This document shows, one piece after another, positions 16,261 through 24,381 of a stretch of 25,832 bases of DNA (position 1 is its first letter; every line of letters starts with the position of its first letter). The position numbers and the translations under genes were made by a program. Below the pieces are notes generated by a model. It saw only the letters and a list, made by a program, of their open reading frames with translations. It ran no database searches and had not been told where the DNA came from. This DNA comes from CAZJOD01 sp964547525 (GTDB lineage: Bacteria > Bacillota > Clostridia > JAAYHZ01), in assembly GCA_964547525.1 (NCBI GenBank), contig CAZJOD010000039.1, positions 1 to 25,832 of the forward strand, written 5' to 3'.

Positions 16261-16641
16261 ATGATATCATTAAATGAGATGGAAGAGATCCTCGATGAAA
16301 TAGCCACCGAGTTCCCACAAGAATTTTATCGCGAACTTAACGGAGGGATCATTTTATTACCTGATACGAAGTTTAATAATATAAGTGAGAAGAATTTTTT
16401 ATATATATTAGGGGAATATCATAGAAGTTCAAATATGGGAAGATATATATCAATTTATTACGGATCGTTTATACGACTTTATGGACATCTTGATAGAAAT
16501 GCTTTTAAAGAGAGACTCAGACAAACCCTAAAACATGAGTTTACTCATCACATGGAATCACTCGCCGGTGAACGAGAGCTTGAAAAGAAAGATACCCGGT
16601 ATATAGAGAATTATCTTCGTCGGATTAATAGAAACAGTTAA
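16261..16641 (+). CDS. Zincin_1-type metallopeptidase family protein
   Basis: A 126-residue protein of the small bacterial metallopeptidase family formerly DUF1025. The zinc-binding HEFTH is at residues 92-96, followed by HMESLAGERELEKKD, which matches the family's HExxH plus downstream acidic pattern. The start MISLNEMEEILDEIATEFP with an amphipathic helix, and the middle segment on strand and loop (GGIILLPD..., YISIYYGSF), are also typical. No signal peptide, so it is cytoplasmic. Its substrate is unknown for the whole family. AGGA about 7 bases before the ATG supports the start. It has its own promoter, and the PP2C-like gene behind it has another, so the two need not be one operon. Confidence 0.85.
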   Translation: MISLNEMEEILDEIATEFPQEFYRELNGGIILLPDTKFNNISEKNFLYILGEYHRSSNMGRYISIYYGSFIRLYGHLDRNAFKERLRQTLKHEFTHHMESLAGERELEKKDTRYIENYLRRINRNS

Positions 16642-16684
16642 GATACACTTTTATACACAATATGCTATTGTTTTGTAAATTGCC

Positions 16685-16713
16685 TTGATGTTGTACTTTT
16701 CTGTTGATATAAT
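16685..16713 (+). promoter_or_regulatory. Consensus promoter of the PP2C-like/TIR-like unit
   Basis: TTGATG (16685-16690), a 17-base spacer and a perfect TATAAT (16708-16713) lie 33 bases before the phosphatase ATG. Transcription should begin near 16720. Confidence 0.7.
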
Positions 16714-16746
16714 AATGTACATTAGATTAAAAAAGGTTTATTTAAT

Positions 16747-17586
16747 ATGCAAATCATTGAACAGTATAGAATATCAAAAACAGGTAATGAGTATGATTGT
16801 GAAGACGTAATCTTTGTCAATCCTTATTTTGCTTGTGTAATTGACGGCGCTACAAGCCGTAACGGAGTTACGTACTGCGGAAAAAAATCCGGTCTGATGG
16901 CTGCAGATATTACAAAAAATGTTTTAACAACTCTAAAAGGTACGGCATCTTTGAGGGAAACTTTAGATTTTATAACCGATGGTTTCTTAGCCTTTTACCG
17001 AGAATACGATTTAAAACCTGATGATCATAATCAAATCATTACCGCATCAGCGATAATTTATAGCAAGTATCATAACCAAATTTGGCTAATAGGTGATTGT
17101 CAGTGCCGTGTCAACGGTGTTGTATATAATAATCCGAATGGCATTGATCAATTTGTAGCATCTGTTCGCAGTTTTGTAAATCAAGGAGAAATATTAAAAG
17201 GAAGAACTGATGACTGGATACAACAAAACGACCCGGGCAGTGAATATATCAAAATGCTGTTGACTGATCAATTTTTGTTTCAGAATAAACCGCCTATGCG
17301 TACAGGTTCTTTTTCATATACCGCCTTTGACGGTCGATTTATTAAAGAAGAACAGGTAAAAGTAATCCGACTTGGTGAAGATATAAAAGAAGTGGTGTTA
17401 GCTTCGGACGGATACCCAAATGTTTTTGGGACATTGGAAGAGAGCGAAGAATATCTTGCGAATATTCTTATAAAAGACCCTCTATGTATTTACGAGCACA
17501 AATGTGTGAAGGGTATAAAAAAAGGGTTTATTTCTTATGACGATAGAGCTTACTTGAGATTATCATTGAAAAACGATAAAAAATGA
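16747..17586 (+). CDS. PP2C-like protein phosphatase
   Basis: A 279-residue protein with the PP2C metallophosphatase pattern, which removes phosphate from Ser/Thr using two Mn2+ or Mg2+. Visible metal and core motifs are FACVIDGATS (Asp33, Gly34), WLIGDCQCR (Asp117), VVLASDGYPNVF (Asp221) and SYDDRAYL (Asp265-Asp266). The usual N-terminal R-x-x-N-E-D part appears as EYDCEDVIFVNP (Glu19-Asp20). It lacks a membrane segment or kinase partner, and no kinase is in the window. The ribosome binding site is weak (AAGGTTT). The TIR-like gene follows after 68 bases without a visible promoter, so both are probably one transcript. A role in toggling a signalling or defence protein is possible; dephosphorylation of the TIR-like partner is a guess. 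Confidence 0.85.
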   Translation: MQIIEQYRISKTGNEYDCEDVIFVNPYFACVIDGATSRNGVTYCGKKSGLMAADITKNVLTTLKGTASLRETLDFITDGFLAFYREYDLKPDDHNQIITASAIIYSKYHNQIWLIGDCQCRVNGVVYNNPNGIDQFVASVRSFVNQGEILKGRTDDWIQQNDPGSEYIKMLLTDQFLFQNKPPMRTGSFSYTAFDGRFIKEEQVKVIRLGEDIKEVVLASDGYPNVFGTLEESEEYLANILIKDPLCIYEHKCVKGIKKGFISYDDRAYLRLSLKNDKK

Positions 17587-17654
17587 AAAAAGTTCGTTGA
17601 ATGTGTTTTGCCACATGACAGCAAAAAGCAAAGTAAAATAAGTGAGGGATTTTA

Positions 17655-19112
17655 ATGATTTTTCCACGTTCTAATATATTTATTGTATATTCCAGTGCAA
17701 GTAGTCATTATATGGAGCTGGTGCAAAGGGTAATAAGAGAGGAAAGCAAACATCTTGCAGTCCAAGAAATCAGTATTATTAAATCAAATATAAGTGACCA
17801 CGGTGCAATTCCCCTTTTTAGTTTGTTAAAAGAAAAAATGAGTCGAGCAAACGGTATCATTATTCTCTATACACCTGATTTGCAATTTGAAAATATTTTA
17901 ATGCCACGACCTAATGTTATATTTGAAATGGGAATGGCATTCGAATTGCTAGCACCTGAGAATATTTTAATTTTAAAATTCCCGAAGGCAGGTTTGTTTA
18001 GTGACATATACGGATTGACTTTAAAAGAAATCGAACAAGGTGAAGTGGATGATATACAACATCAAATAGAAACTTATGTCAAAAAATTTCTCGGATACTA
18101 TGGAAAATTTATAATGAATCCCCTAGCGGTGGATAAATACAATCCGGAATACTATAATTTAAATCACAGGTACCACCAAGACGATTTGGGTCGAGTTTTT
18201 CTAACACAATTGGATGATTTGAGTGAAATTGAGAATAAGATTGTATATATTGCTGAGCGATTACTATTTACCGGGATAATGAGATCTGTTCACTTGGAAA
18301 TGAATCAAAAAATTTGCGCTTATCTTCAAGATTATCGTTTGAATAATGACCGGTTATATAAAAACAGTTTATTGGTTTTACTTCGGGTATTTGATTATTT
18401 ATCGTTGCGACAAGAACAAAGGCAAATCGGCAAAAAAAATGATGGAATTTTTCTTGAAAAATATCGTCGTTTACATATACAATGGCAAGACTTGATCAAT
18501 TGGTTACAAGAACCCGATATAGGTCCGGTAAATCCGTTAATACCTATGCTTTGTTATGATTATGCCGGGCTTACATTACACAAAATTATTCAATTTAAGA
18601 TGAGTGAACCTCGTTTTAAAAAAGAAATCAAAGATCATATCGACCAAGCTAAAGTTTTCTATTCAAATGCTTTGAATTATGTAGATCGAGTAGACTTTGG
18701 GGAAGAACAATTCTGGTCGGGATATGTTAAATATGATTTTGCTCGTCTTTATTATATTGAATATTTATACTATAAAGAATATAAAAGTGTAAAAAAGATG
18801 ACAGAGGCTAAAAATCTTTGTAAAAGATATTTTGATCAGGTAAATATAATAAGACATAGTTGGTATAACAATCTGAAATATTTACCGGGTTTGATAAGGT
18901 TGCAATTGGAGTGCGAGTATTTTTATGCTATGACCGATTATATTGAAATTATAAAAGAGTTTGAACCGGACAGTCATTTTGTAAATATTGAAGGTTGTTT
19001 AGATGAGCATAGCAAGTGGGTGTTCGCTAACAACGATAATTTAAATGACTTGATGAATAATATTGCCGAACGATTTAATAAAATTAGGGAATCAGGGGGA
19101 CGGTTCTTCTGA
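17655..19112 (+). CDS. TIR-like nucleotide-binding protein with helical C-terminus
   Basis: A 485-residue, two-part protein. Residues about 6-150 form a TIR-like fold of the predicted nucleotide-binding (CAP12-like, PF10137) kind. The marks are strand NIFIVYSSAS, helix LFSLLKEKMSRANG, strand IIILYTPD (68-75) and PRPNVIFEMGMAFEL (84-98), in which Glu91 fits the catalytic glutamate of TIR NAD-hydrolases, then ENILILKFPK and DIYGLTLKEIE. The remaining 335 residues are almost all helical, rich in Tyr, Lys and Leu, possibly TPR-like repeats; I recognise no named domain. No signal peptide. GTGAGGGA precedes the ATG. It follows the PP2C-like gene in one transcript and ends in an intrinsic terminator. 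TIR proteins of this type act as NAD-depleting effectors in CBASS and Pycsar antiviral systems, but no cyclase is beside it here. Function is inferred, domain call fairly sure. Confidence 0.75.
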   Translation: MIFPRSNIFIVYSSASSHYMELVQRVIREESKHLAVQEISIIKSNISDHGAIPLFSLLKEKMSRANGIIILYTPDLQFENILMPRPNVIFEMGMAFELLAPENILILKFPKAGLFSDIYGLTLKEIEQGEVDDIQHQIETYVKKFLGYYGKFIMNPLAVDKYNPEYYNLNHRYHQDDLGRVFLTQLDDLSEIENKIVYIAERLLFTGIMRSVHLEMNQKICAYLQDYRLNNDRLYKNSLLVLLRVFDYLSLRQEQRQIGKKNDGIFLEKYRRLHIQWQDLINWLQEPDIGPVNPLIPMLCYDYAGLTLHKIIQFKMSEPRFKKEIKDHIDQAKVFYSNALNYVDRVDFGEEQFWSGYVKYDFARLYYIEYLYYKEYKSVKKMTEAKNLCKRYFDQVNIIRHSWYNNLKYLPGLIRLQLECEYFYAMTDYIEIIKEFEPDSHFVNIEGCLDEHSKWVFANNDNLNDLMNNIAERFNKIRESGGRFF

Positions 19113-19123
19113 TTCATTTTTTT
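19089..19123 (+). terminator. Intrinsic terminator overlapping the TIR-like stop codon
   Basis: GAATCAG (19089-19095) and CTGATTC (19109-19115) form a perfect 7-base stem, followed by A and seven Ts (19117-19123). The TGA of the TIR-like gene (19110-19112) lies within the right arm, so the coding sequence and the terminator are interlocked. Confidence 0.85.
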
Positions 19124-19384
19124 AAAAATTAAATTTAAAGATTGGGTTATATTTTCTTTTTACACTGTTACTGCATATTAATATCTAATACAATAATTGT
19201 AAATATGGTAAAAAATAAATTATAATTGATATAACAAAAAAATGCTAAGAACGGCAAACAAAAGGTTTTTAAAGGTATCGTTAAAGTATAATGATAACTG
19301 TTGATTGCTAATAATGATATAATAAAAGAAAGCTATGAGGGATTTTTCTTTAATACGGAGTCATTAAAGATATATAAATAAAAT

Positions 19385-19832
19385 GCAATTACCATTTGTT
19401 TTGATATTATCCGTATTTTATCTGAAATCGGAGTCAAATGTGTTTTTGCGACACATCTGTATTCATTAGCAGACCGATGTGAGCAAATTAATGATTTAAA
19501 AAATGTAGTAAGCCGAATCGGTTACTTGGTGGCTGTTGTGGATGATTTCGGTATGGTTTGGTTAAATCACTTTTATAAGAGCAATAGGCCTTGCTCAGAT
19601 ATTATTTCAAGCAGGACTGTATGTGCCCGCAAAACATGCCGTAACGTCACCTGTTAAGTATATATTTACACATTTTCCGAAAACAGAACAAAAATTAATC
19701 GGAGAAGTTCGGTTAGGTGAAGAATTGCGTGAATTATCGGGAATTTTTAAGATCATCACAGATAATAGCTTATTATTCTCAGTTTTTTTATATACGAAAA
19801 ACACACCCCGTCTGATATACAAAATATGGTAA
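19385..19832 (+). pseudogene. Relics of a MutS-like ATPase with two segments in swapped order
   Basis: Two pieces of the small MutS-related ATPase family lie head to tail in different frames. Piece A (19385 to about 19534) reads AITICFDIIRILSEIGVKCV, FATHLYSLADRC and then SRIGYLVAVVDD; the ATH motif places it after Walker B, near the C-terminus. Piece B (19566 to about 19781) reads TFIRAIGLAQILFQAGLYVP, then FTHFPKTEQ and LGEELRELSGIF; it begins right after Walker A and ends where Walker B should start. In an intact gene B comes before A. Walker A and Walker B themselves are missing. A piece-A-frame stop at 19379 precedes it, and the open stretch before that may be a further scrap. The gap 19113-19384 otherwise holds only AT-rich sequence. 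Confidence 0.75.
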
Positions 19833-19867
19833 AATAGTATTGATGAATAGACTTTAAGTAAAACAAA

Positions 19868-20404
19868 TCAACCTGATAAATCGTTTAAATACCTAAATAT
19901 TGGCTTCAGATATTCTTTATCAGTCCAATCTGCTTTTGAGCCGATTGCTTGCATCAGTGCCGCCTCCCACGATTCGTATAAGCCGGGGTCTTTTTTAGAG
20001 ACCATCTTCTTTAACATATTGCACATAGTTCTATCCTTCCATGACATATCATCTTCATTCCAAATACCTCTACAATAAAATAACGGTAAATGGGATAATT
20101 CATTCTTTAAATTTTTTTGCCTCAATTCTTTTAATGCTTTCTCATCAAAAGGTGAAGCTCCTACCGCAAATACGAGAACATTTTTCGATTTAAGTTGTTC
20201 GTAATTTTTTACAAGAAATGAAATTCCCGCGATTCCTGTTGCATATATTCCGCCACCTAATATTATCGTATCGTATTGTACAATCTTTTCTATTTCAGCT
20301 TTTTTCGTTTCAATCAAATCACAAGATAACGCTTCCGATAACCACTTTGCATATTTTTTTGTTGCACCGTATTTTGATTGATATAATATAATTGTATTTT
20401 TCAT
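19868..20404 (-). CDS. Flavodoxin-domain protein
   Basis: A 178-residue flavodoxin-like, FMN-binding redox protein of the HemG/Flavodoxin_5 type. The phosphate-binding loop is YQSKYGATKKYA near the N-terminus, followed by TIILGGGIYATGIAG for the second flavin loop and VLVFAVGASPFDEKAL for the central strand. The electron partner is unknown. The ATG at 20404 (MKNTIIL...) is chosen over an in-frame ATG at 20422 because AGGAG lies 7 bases before the inner one; the outer one would overlap the heparinase stop. It starts 14 bases after the heparinase-family gene, so it is the second gene of that operon, an unusual pairing. No heme-biosynthesis gene is nearby. Confidence 0.85.
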   Translation of the reverse strand: MKNTIILYQSKYGATKKYAKWLSEALSCDLIETKKAEIEKIVQYDTIILGGGIYATGIAGISFLVKNYEQLKSKNVLVFAVGASPFDEKALKELRQKNLKNELSHLPLFYCRGIWNEDDMSWKDRTMCNMLKKMVSKKDPGLYESWEAALMQAIGSKADWTDKEYLKPIFRYLNDLSG

Positions 20405-20418
20405 AATATCTCCTATTG

Positions 20419-23400
20419 TCACATTTGTTTTGTAACTATATTTAGAATTTTAAATTTATGATCGTTCTTCCATTGTTTCATAGGATAATAAAGCATCCTT
20501 GAACTGCCGTCGTCTAAGATCTCAAAACCCGGATCCACATCCCTGATTTTGATGTGAGTTTCGCTTCCCACTGTTATAATTTCTTCTATTTTATATCCGT
20601 GTGTCGTTCCGTCAGGATATATAATGACAAAATACTCATCCTTTACATTCGGTATTATTGTATTTGTAACGAAGGCGTTATAAGCGTCTCCGGCTTCTTT
20701 TCTGAGAACCCTTATTATCTTGCCTTCTATGGGGCATGAGGATATTAATTCTATATCACCTTTTTTTAGGAGTGCTCCCGCTATCAAATACATTTTTTCA
20801 ACTTCGCCGTTTTTAAGCCTTATAAAGCCCATTTGACCATACAATGTAATATCTTCAAAGTAAATCTTATGGTTATTTGGTGAACTCAAGATAATATCCG
20901 TAATATCACCATAAGTTATTTTTAATGCTATGTCACCGTTTTTAGTATCGATTGTATCGTTTTTAAGTTCAATATTTTCTATTGCCGGTTTTTCATCGAT
21001 AGTGTACGGTTCCATTACATGTATAAAAGTACTGTTAAGATCAACTCCTTCTTTTCTCAGCACAAACTTGGGCATGAAGTATTTATCAGCCTCATCATTT
21101 GTATCTTTTGGCACACCGAACAACCTTGTTTGTCTTACCGAAGGAGATTGACCTATATATGCTTCGTGTGTACCAAAGTCAATGAATCCGGAAATTTTCA
21201 AACCCACCCCTTGTGTACCGTCATCTTTTTTTGTTGATAGTCTAAGTGTATATTTACCGTCGTCAACTACAGCCTTTTTAACATTTCGAACATATCCATA
21301 AGCATAGTAATGATCATCCGCACTTCCTTTGTCAAGTGCTTTTACGGGTGGAATAAAGTTTGTACCGGGGGGTAGGAGATTAGGACCGTATTCCTTCAGT
21401 TCTTTATCGATATTAAAAGTTGAATCCCTGTTGGCATCACCGTTTAATGTATATTCATGGCAATTTCCACCTATGATTCTGAAAACATCAATTAAATATT
21501 CCCTTTGCGAATTTTCCTTGGAAAAGCCGATGTACCAGAGTTCTCTCGAATACTCATCTGTTTCTTCATATGCATCGTTTTGATAAACTTTTGCAACTTG
21601 AACGGTTTCATCTATTGGTGCGAATATATCTATATTTCCACCATGAGTCGTTTTTCCTTCGGTTTTCATATCTTTTTTATTTACTACAACAGTATTATGT
21701 GCAAGAGTTGACATGGACCAATAACGATATTTAGTATAATTATATCCTATATCAGGGAGGAGTTCCTGTTCATTGGCATAATAAGTTATATTAACCGGAT
21801 CAAAATGATTATGTCCGTACTTGGGTGAAAACATCATATATAGTTGAGACTGCTTTTTACCTTGTCCCTGTATGAATTTTAAAACTTTTGCAGCAGGCAT
21901 TAAAACCGAATTATTTAATTCACTATCGGTAACAAGTCGATCCTTGCTTTTGTCAGAAAGTTCTTCGTCATCTTCTTCTGCATTATTTACTACACCGTCG
22001 CATTTTCCGTTTGCCCACGTATCTTGAAGCGGTAACAATTTTTTATCAGGATAACTTAACAACCAAGGTGCTTTTCGTGCAATTTCCGAAAGGGGAAAGA
22101 GGGATGACAAATCCAAATTATCAAATCTTACACCGGTGTTAGGAGAAACATATCCCTGAGGATCACTCCACCCTTTCATTTTATCAATAACTGTCATTAC
22201 TCCGTTGATACTTTGCATATGATATGAAAGCGACACTTCCATGAAAAAACCGTCGAATAGACATGTCTTGTTAATATAATCCAATAGACGTCTATAGGCT
22301 TCATGCATATAATCGGGTTCATCTATGGCCTTGGCTATAGATACAAGACCGGACCATATGCAATAATCCATATTACTGTTATACACTCGATATGTATATA
22401 TGAATTCCACTGAAGGTTTAAACATACCCTCAATAATTTTTTGAGATACATCTTCGCCGACTTCCATGCTTAATATGTCGAAGGCATCGGTTCTTCGAAT
22501 CAAATCAAAAGCTTCGGCGGCACCGGATATTTGAGTCAAATCCATATAAAACCACCATGACCATATTCCGCCTACATAAGGGAAGGGAGGTCCCAATCTT
22601 TTTTCTAGAGGATAATTCCTCCATACATGATCATATACCGGAACATATCTTTCATATGCTTGTGCTAATTTATATAATATGCGGGCGGCTCCAAGGGGAT
22701 CGGACTTTGCTATATCGAGTATTTGTTTTAAAACATACTCTCTTTGTTTGAACCATACATGGGCTGTTATAAAATATTCTTGTCCGTTTTTATCTTTATA
22801 AAACGGATATACGACTTCCTCGTTAAAATCATTTTTAACTGTATGCATATTATTTTCCGGGAACTCATTTTGTGAAGGTGCGATCCAACCGTCTTTTTTT
22901 AAAGTTATTACATACGGATCATTGATATCCCAATTATATAAAAGATAAGGCCATAAATATGAATTGTTCGGGGCTCCGGTCCAACATATACCTACCCGAT
23001 CCGGTATTACATTGATAAGTTTGTTTACTGTGTCAGAAGCCGGTGCGGCTTGGACAGGACGTTTTTGAACGCTGCCTTTTTTTATTTGAGCTTTATTTAT
23101 TTTTGATCCCGCATGAATTAAATCGTTTTTATCAAAGAATAGAATGGAAGATAAAGTTTTATCTGCTAAACGGATAGTAATTTCCAACTCATAAGCACCC
23201 GGTTCTAAGGGTTTCGGATGCTCAAAATAAATCTCAATATTATTATTTGTTTGCTTTGTTTTTATTATATCTGTGGTTAGCTTATCCTTATTCGGATTTA
23301 CCCATTGGAGCTTTACATTTTTTAGTTCGTTACACAATAATTTATCGTACAAAATTATCTTTTTACGCGTATAATCGATATACTCAAATGCTATATTACT

Positions 23401-24051
23401 TGCTTCTATATACTGTATGCGAGTATTTCTATCGGAACTGTCATATACTAAGTACCCTAATCTACCATCCTTTAAAAGGTCTAGCGCTACTTTGAAATTT
23501 GCCATGGGTTTTGCTATTCCATTTATATCGGTACCTATATCGTTATAATATGAAGTACAAATAGGATACCAAGACGAAATTTCCGGTTGGTTTTTAGCAC
23601 GGTACTCTATAATGTTAATTCCGATCCGGTTATCTGAAATATTTTTTTTATTCATATCGAATGATTTGTAGGGAATATCCATATTTATATACCAATGATT
23701 CTTGTCTTTAAATGCATTTTTCATTACGCCTTGCAAAGGAATTTGAGTAAAATCCTTTTCATATTCAAAACTGATTGTCTTCCGACAGGTTGGTAATTTT
23801 TCATTTATGATATAATATTTTCGACTTAATACATCCGGTGTTAATATCAATTGTATACCGTATAGATCATCGTCTGATTGATCATCGAACAATTTACTTG
23901 ATGTATCGATGCTCAATGTTTCTTTGGTATAAGTTATTACTGCTTGGGTCTCATAACCGGTAACCCGGTTATAGTAAGGGTTAACAAAATCTTTTAATAA
24001 GATCCGGGGTGAAGCTATAGAAAACTTATCCGTTCTGAAATTGATTATCAT
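20419..24051 (-). CDS. Heparinase II/III-family protein with N-terminal CBM9-like domain
   Basis: A very large (1210-residue) heparinase II/III-superfamily protein. Residues about 30-190 look like a CBM9-like carbohydrate-binding beta-sandwich (HWYINMDIPYKSF, NRIGINIIEY, SSWYP). A second beta domain spans about 190-330. A lysine/proline/alanine linker (about 335-365) leads to the alpha/alpha-toroid part. Candidate active residues are Tyr610-His611 in SLSYHMQS. The beta-sandwich part has KYGHNHFDPVN, with His747 and His749. There is no signal peptide, so it should be cytoplasmic even though it carries a binding domain. GGAGG lies 7 bases before the ATG. It differs in architecture from the 1022-residue member at 12.7 kb: it lacks the Cys4 site and is not a recent copy. 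It is co-transcribed with a flavodoxin. Substrate unknown. Confidence 0.85.
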   Translation of the reverse strand: MIINFRTDKFSIASPRILLKDFVNPYYNRVTGYETQAVITYTKETLSIDTSSKLFDDQSDDDLYGIQLILTPDVLSRKYYIINEKLPTCRKTISFEYEKDFTQIPLQGVMKNAFKDKNHWYINMDIPYKSFDMNKKNISDNRIGINIIEYRAKNQPEISSWYPICTSYYNDIGTDINGIAKPMANFKVALDLLKDGRLGYLVYDSSDRNTRIQYIEASNIAFEYIDYTRKKIILYDKLLCNELKNVKLQWVNPNKDKLTTDIIKTKQTNNNIEIYFEHPKPLEPGAYELEITIRLADKTLSSILFFDKNDLIHAGSKINKAQIKKGSVQKRPVQAAPASDTVNKLINVIPDRVGICWTGAPNNSYLWPYLLYNWDINDPYVITLKKDGWIAPSQNEFPENNMHTVKNDFNEEVVYPFYKDKNGQEYFITAHVWFKQREYVLKQILDIAKSDPLGAARILYKLAQAYERYVPVYDHVWRNYPLEKRLGPPFPYVGGIWSWWFYMDLTQISGAAEAFDLIRRTDAFDILSMEVGEDVSQKIIEGMFKPSVEFIYTYRVYNSNMDYCIWSGLVSIAKAIDEPDYMHEAYRRLLDYINKTCLFDGFFMEVSLSYHMQSINGVMTVIDKMKGWSDPQGYVSPNTGVRFDNLDLSSLFPLSEIARKAPWLLSYPDKKLLPLQDTWANGKCDGVVNNAEEDDEELSDKSKDRLVTDSELNNSVLMPAAKVLKFIQGQGKKQSQLYMMFSPKYGHNHFDPVNITYYANEQELLPDIGYNYTKYRYWSMSTLAHNTVVVNKKDMKTEGKTTHGGNIDIFAPIDETVQVAKVYQNDAYEETDEYSRELWYIGFSKENSQREYLIDVFRIIGGNCHEYTLNGDANRDSTFNIDKELKEYGPNLLPPGTNFIPPVKALDKGSADDHYYAYGYVRNVKKAVVDDGKYTLRLSTKKDDGTQGVGLKISGFIDFGTHEAYIGQSPSVRQTRLFGVPKDTNDEADKYFMPKFVLRKEGVDLNSTFIHVMEPYTIDEKPAIENIELKNDTIDTKNGDIALKITYGDITDIILSSPNNHKIYFEDITLYGQMGFIRLKNGEVEKMYLIAGALLKKGDIELISSCPIEGKIIRVLRKEAGDAYNAFVTNTIIPNVKDEYFVIIYPDGTTHGYKIEEIITVGSETHIKIRDVDPGFEILDDGSSRMLYYPMKQWKNDHKFKILNIVTKQM

Positions 24052-24096
24052 GAAATTTCCTCCATTTAAACGTAAAGGCTTATACTCGAATCAAAA

Positions 24097-24117
24097 GTAA
24101 ACTTAGAGAAAGTTTAC
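24097..24117. promoter_or_regulatory. Operator-like perfect dyad upstream of the 1210-residue heparinase gene
   Basis: GTAAACTT (24097-24104), AGAGA and AAGTTTAC (24110-24117) form a perfect 8-base inverted repeat with a 5-base spacer, about 46 bases before the heparinase start. A minus-strand TATAAG (24079-24084) may be the -10 box, so the dyad would overlap the promoter. It looks like a repressor or activator site. Confidence 0.5.
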
Positions 24118-24231
24118 CATAAAACGATTTTAAATGGAAGAAGGCTAATATAGCAAAGCTAATTAAAAAATATAGTCACAATATAAATAAATATTATAAG
24201 AAGATTTATGTTTTTAGCACAAACAATTTTG

Positions 24232-24260
24232 TTTACACTGATGAAGGGTTATGTTAAAAT
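24232..24260 (+). promoter_or_regulatory. Promoter of the DUF1576 gene
   Basis: TTTACA (24232-24237), a 17-base spacer and TAAAAT (24255-24260) form a good sigma-A promoter. The leader of about 115 bases contains no structure I recognise; TAGGAG stands 8 bases before the ATG. The rest of the 24052-24381 divergent gap holds only the dyad above and AT-rich DNA. Confidence 0.6.
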
Positions 24261-24381
24261 TATTTATATAGCCTAACTTACAAGGTGGAGATATTAAAAA
24301 GTAATAGGTCTCATAATGTTCTAATGTTGTAATGTAAACCAAAAAAAATAAACAAAAATATATCATGTAGGAGCTCACTCT

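Noticed and set aside
16261..19112. Three-gene operon including the metallopeptidase
   Set aside because: A consensus promoter (16685-16713) separates the metallopeptidase from the phosphatase, and this metallopeptidase family is a common stand-alone housekeeping gene.
19607..19822. Minus-strand frame opposite the MutS-like relic
   Set aside because: The plus-strand peptide clearly matches MutS-like ATPases; the opposite frame is its shadow.
24267..24381. Possible riboswitch in the DUF1576 leader
   Set aside because: About 115 AT-rich bases with no conserved riboswitch core or terminator/antiterminator pair that I can see.
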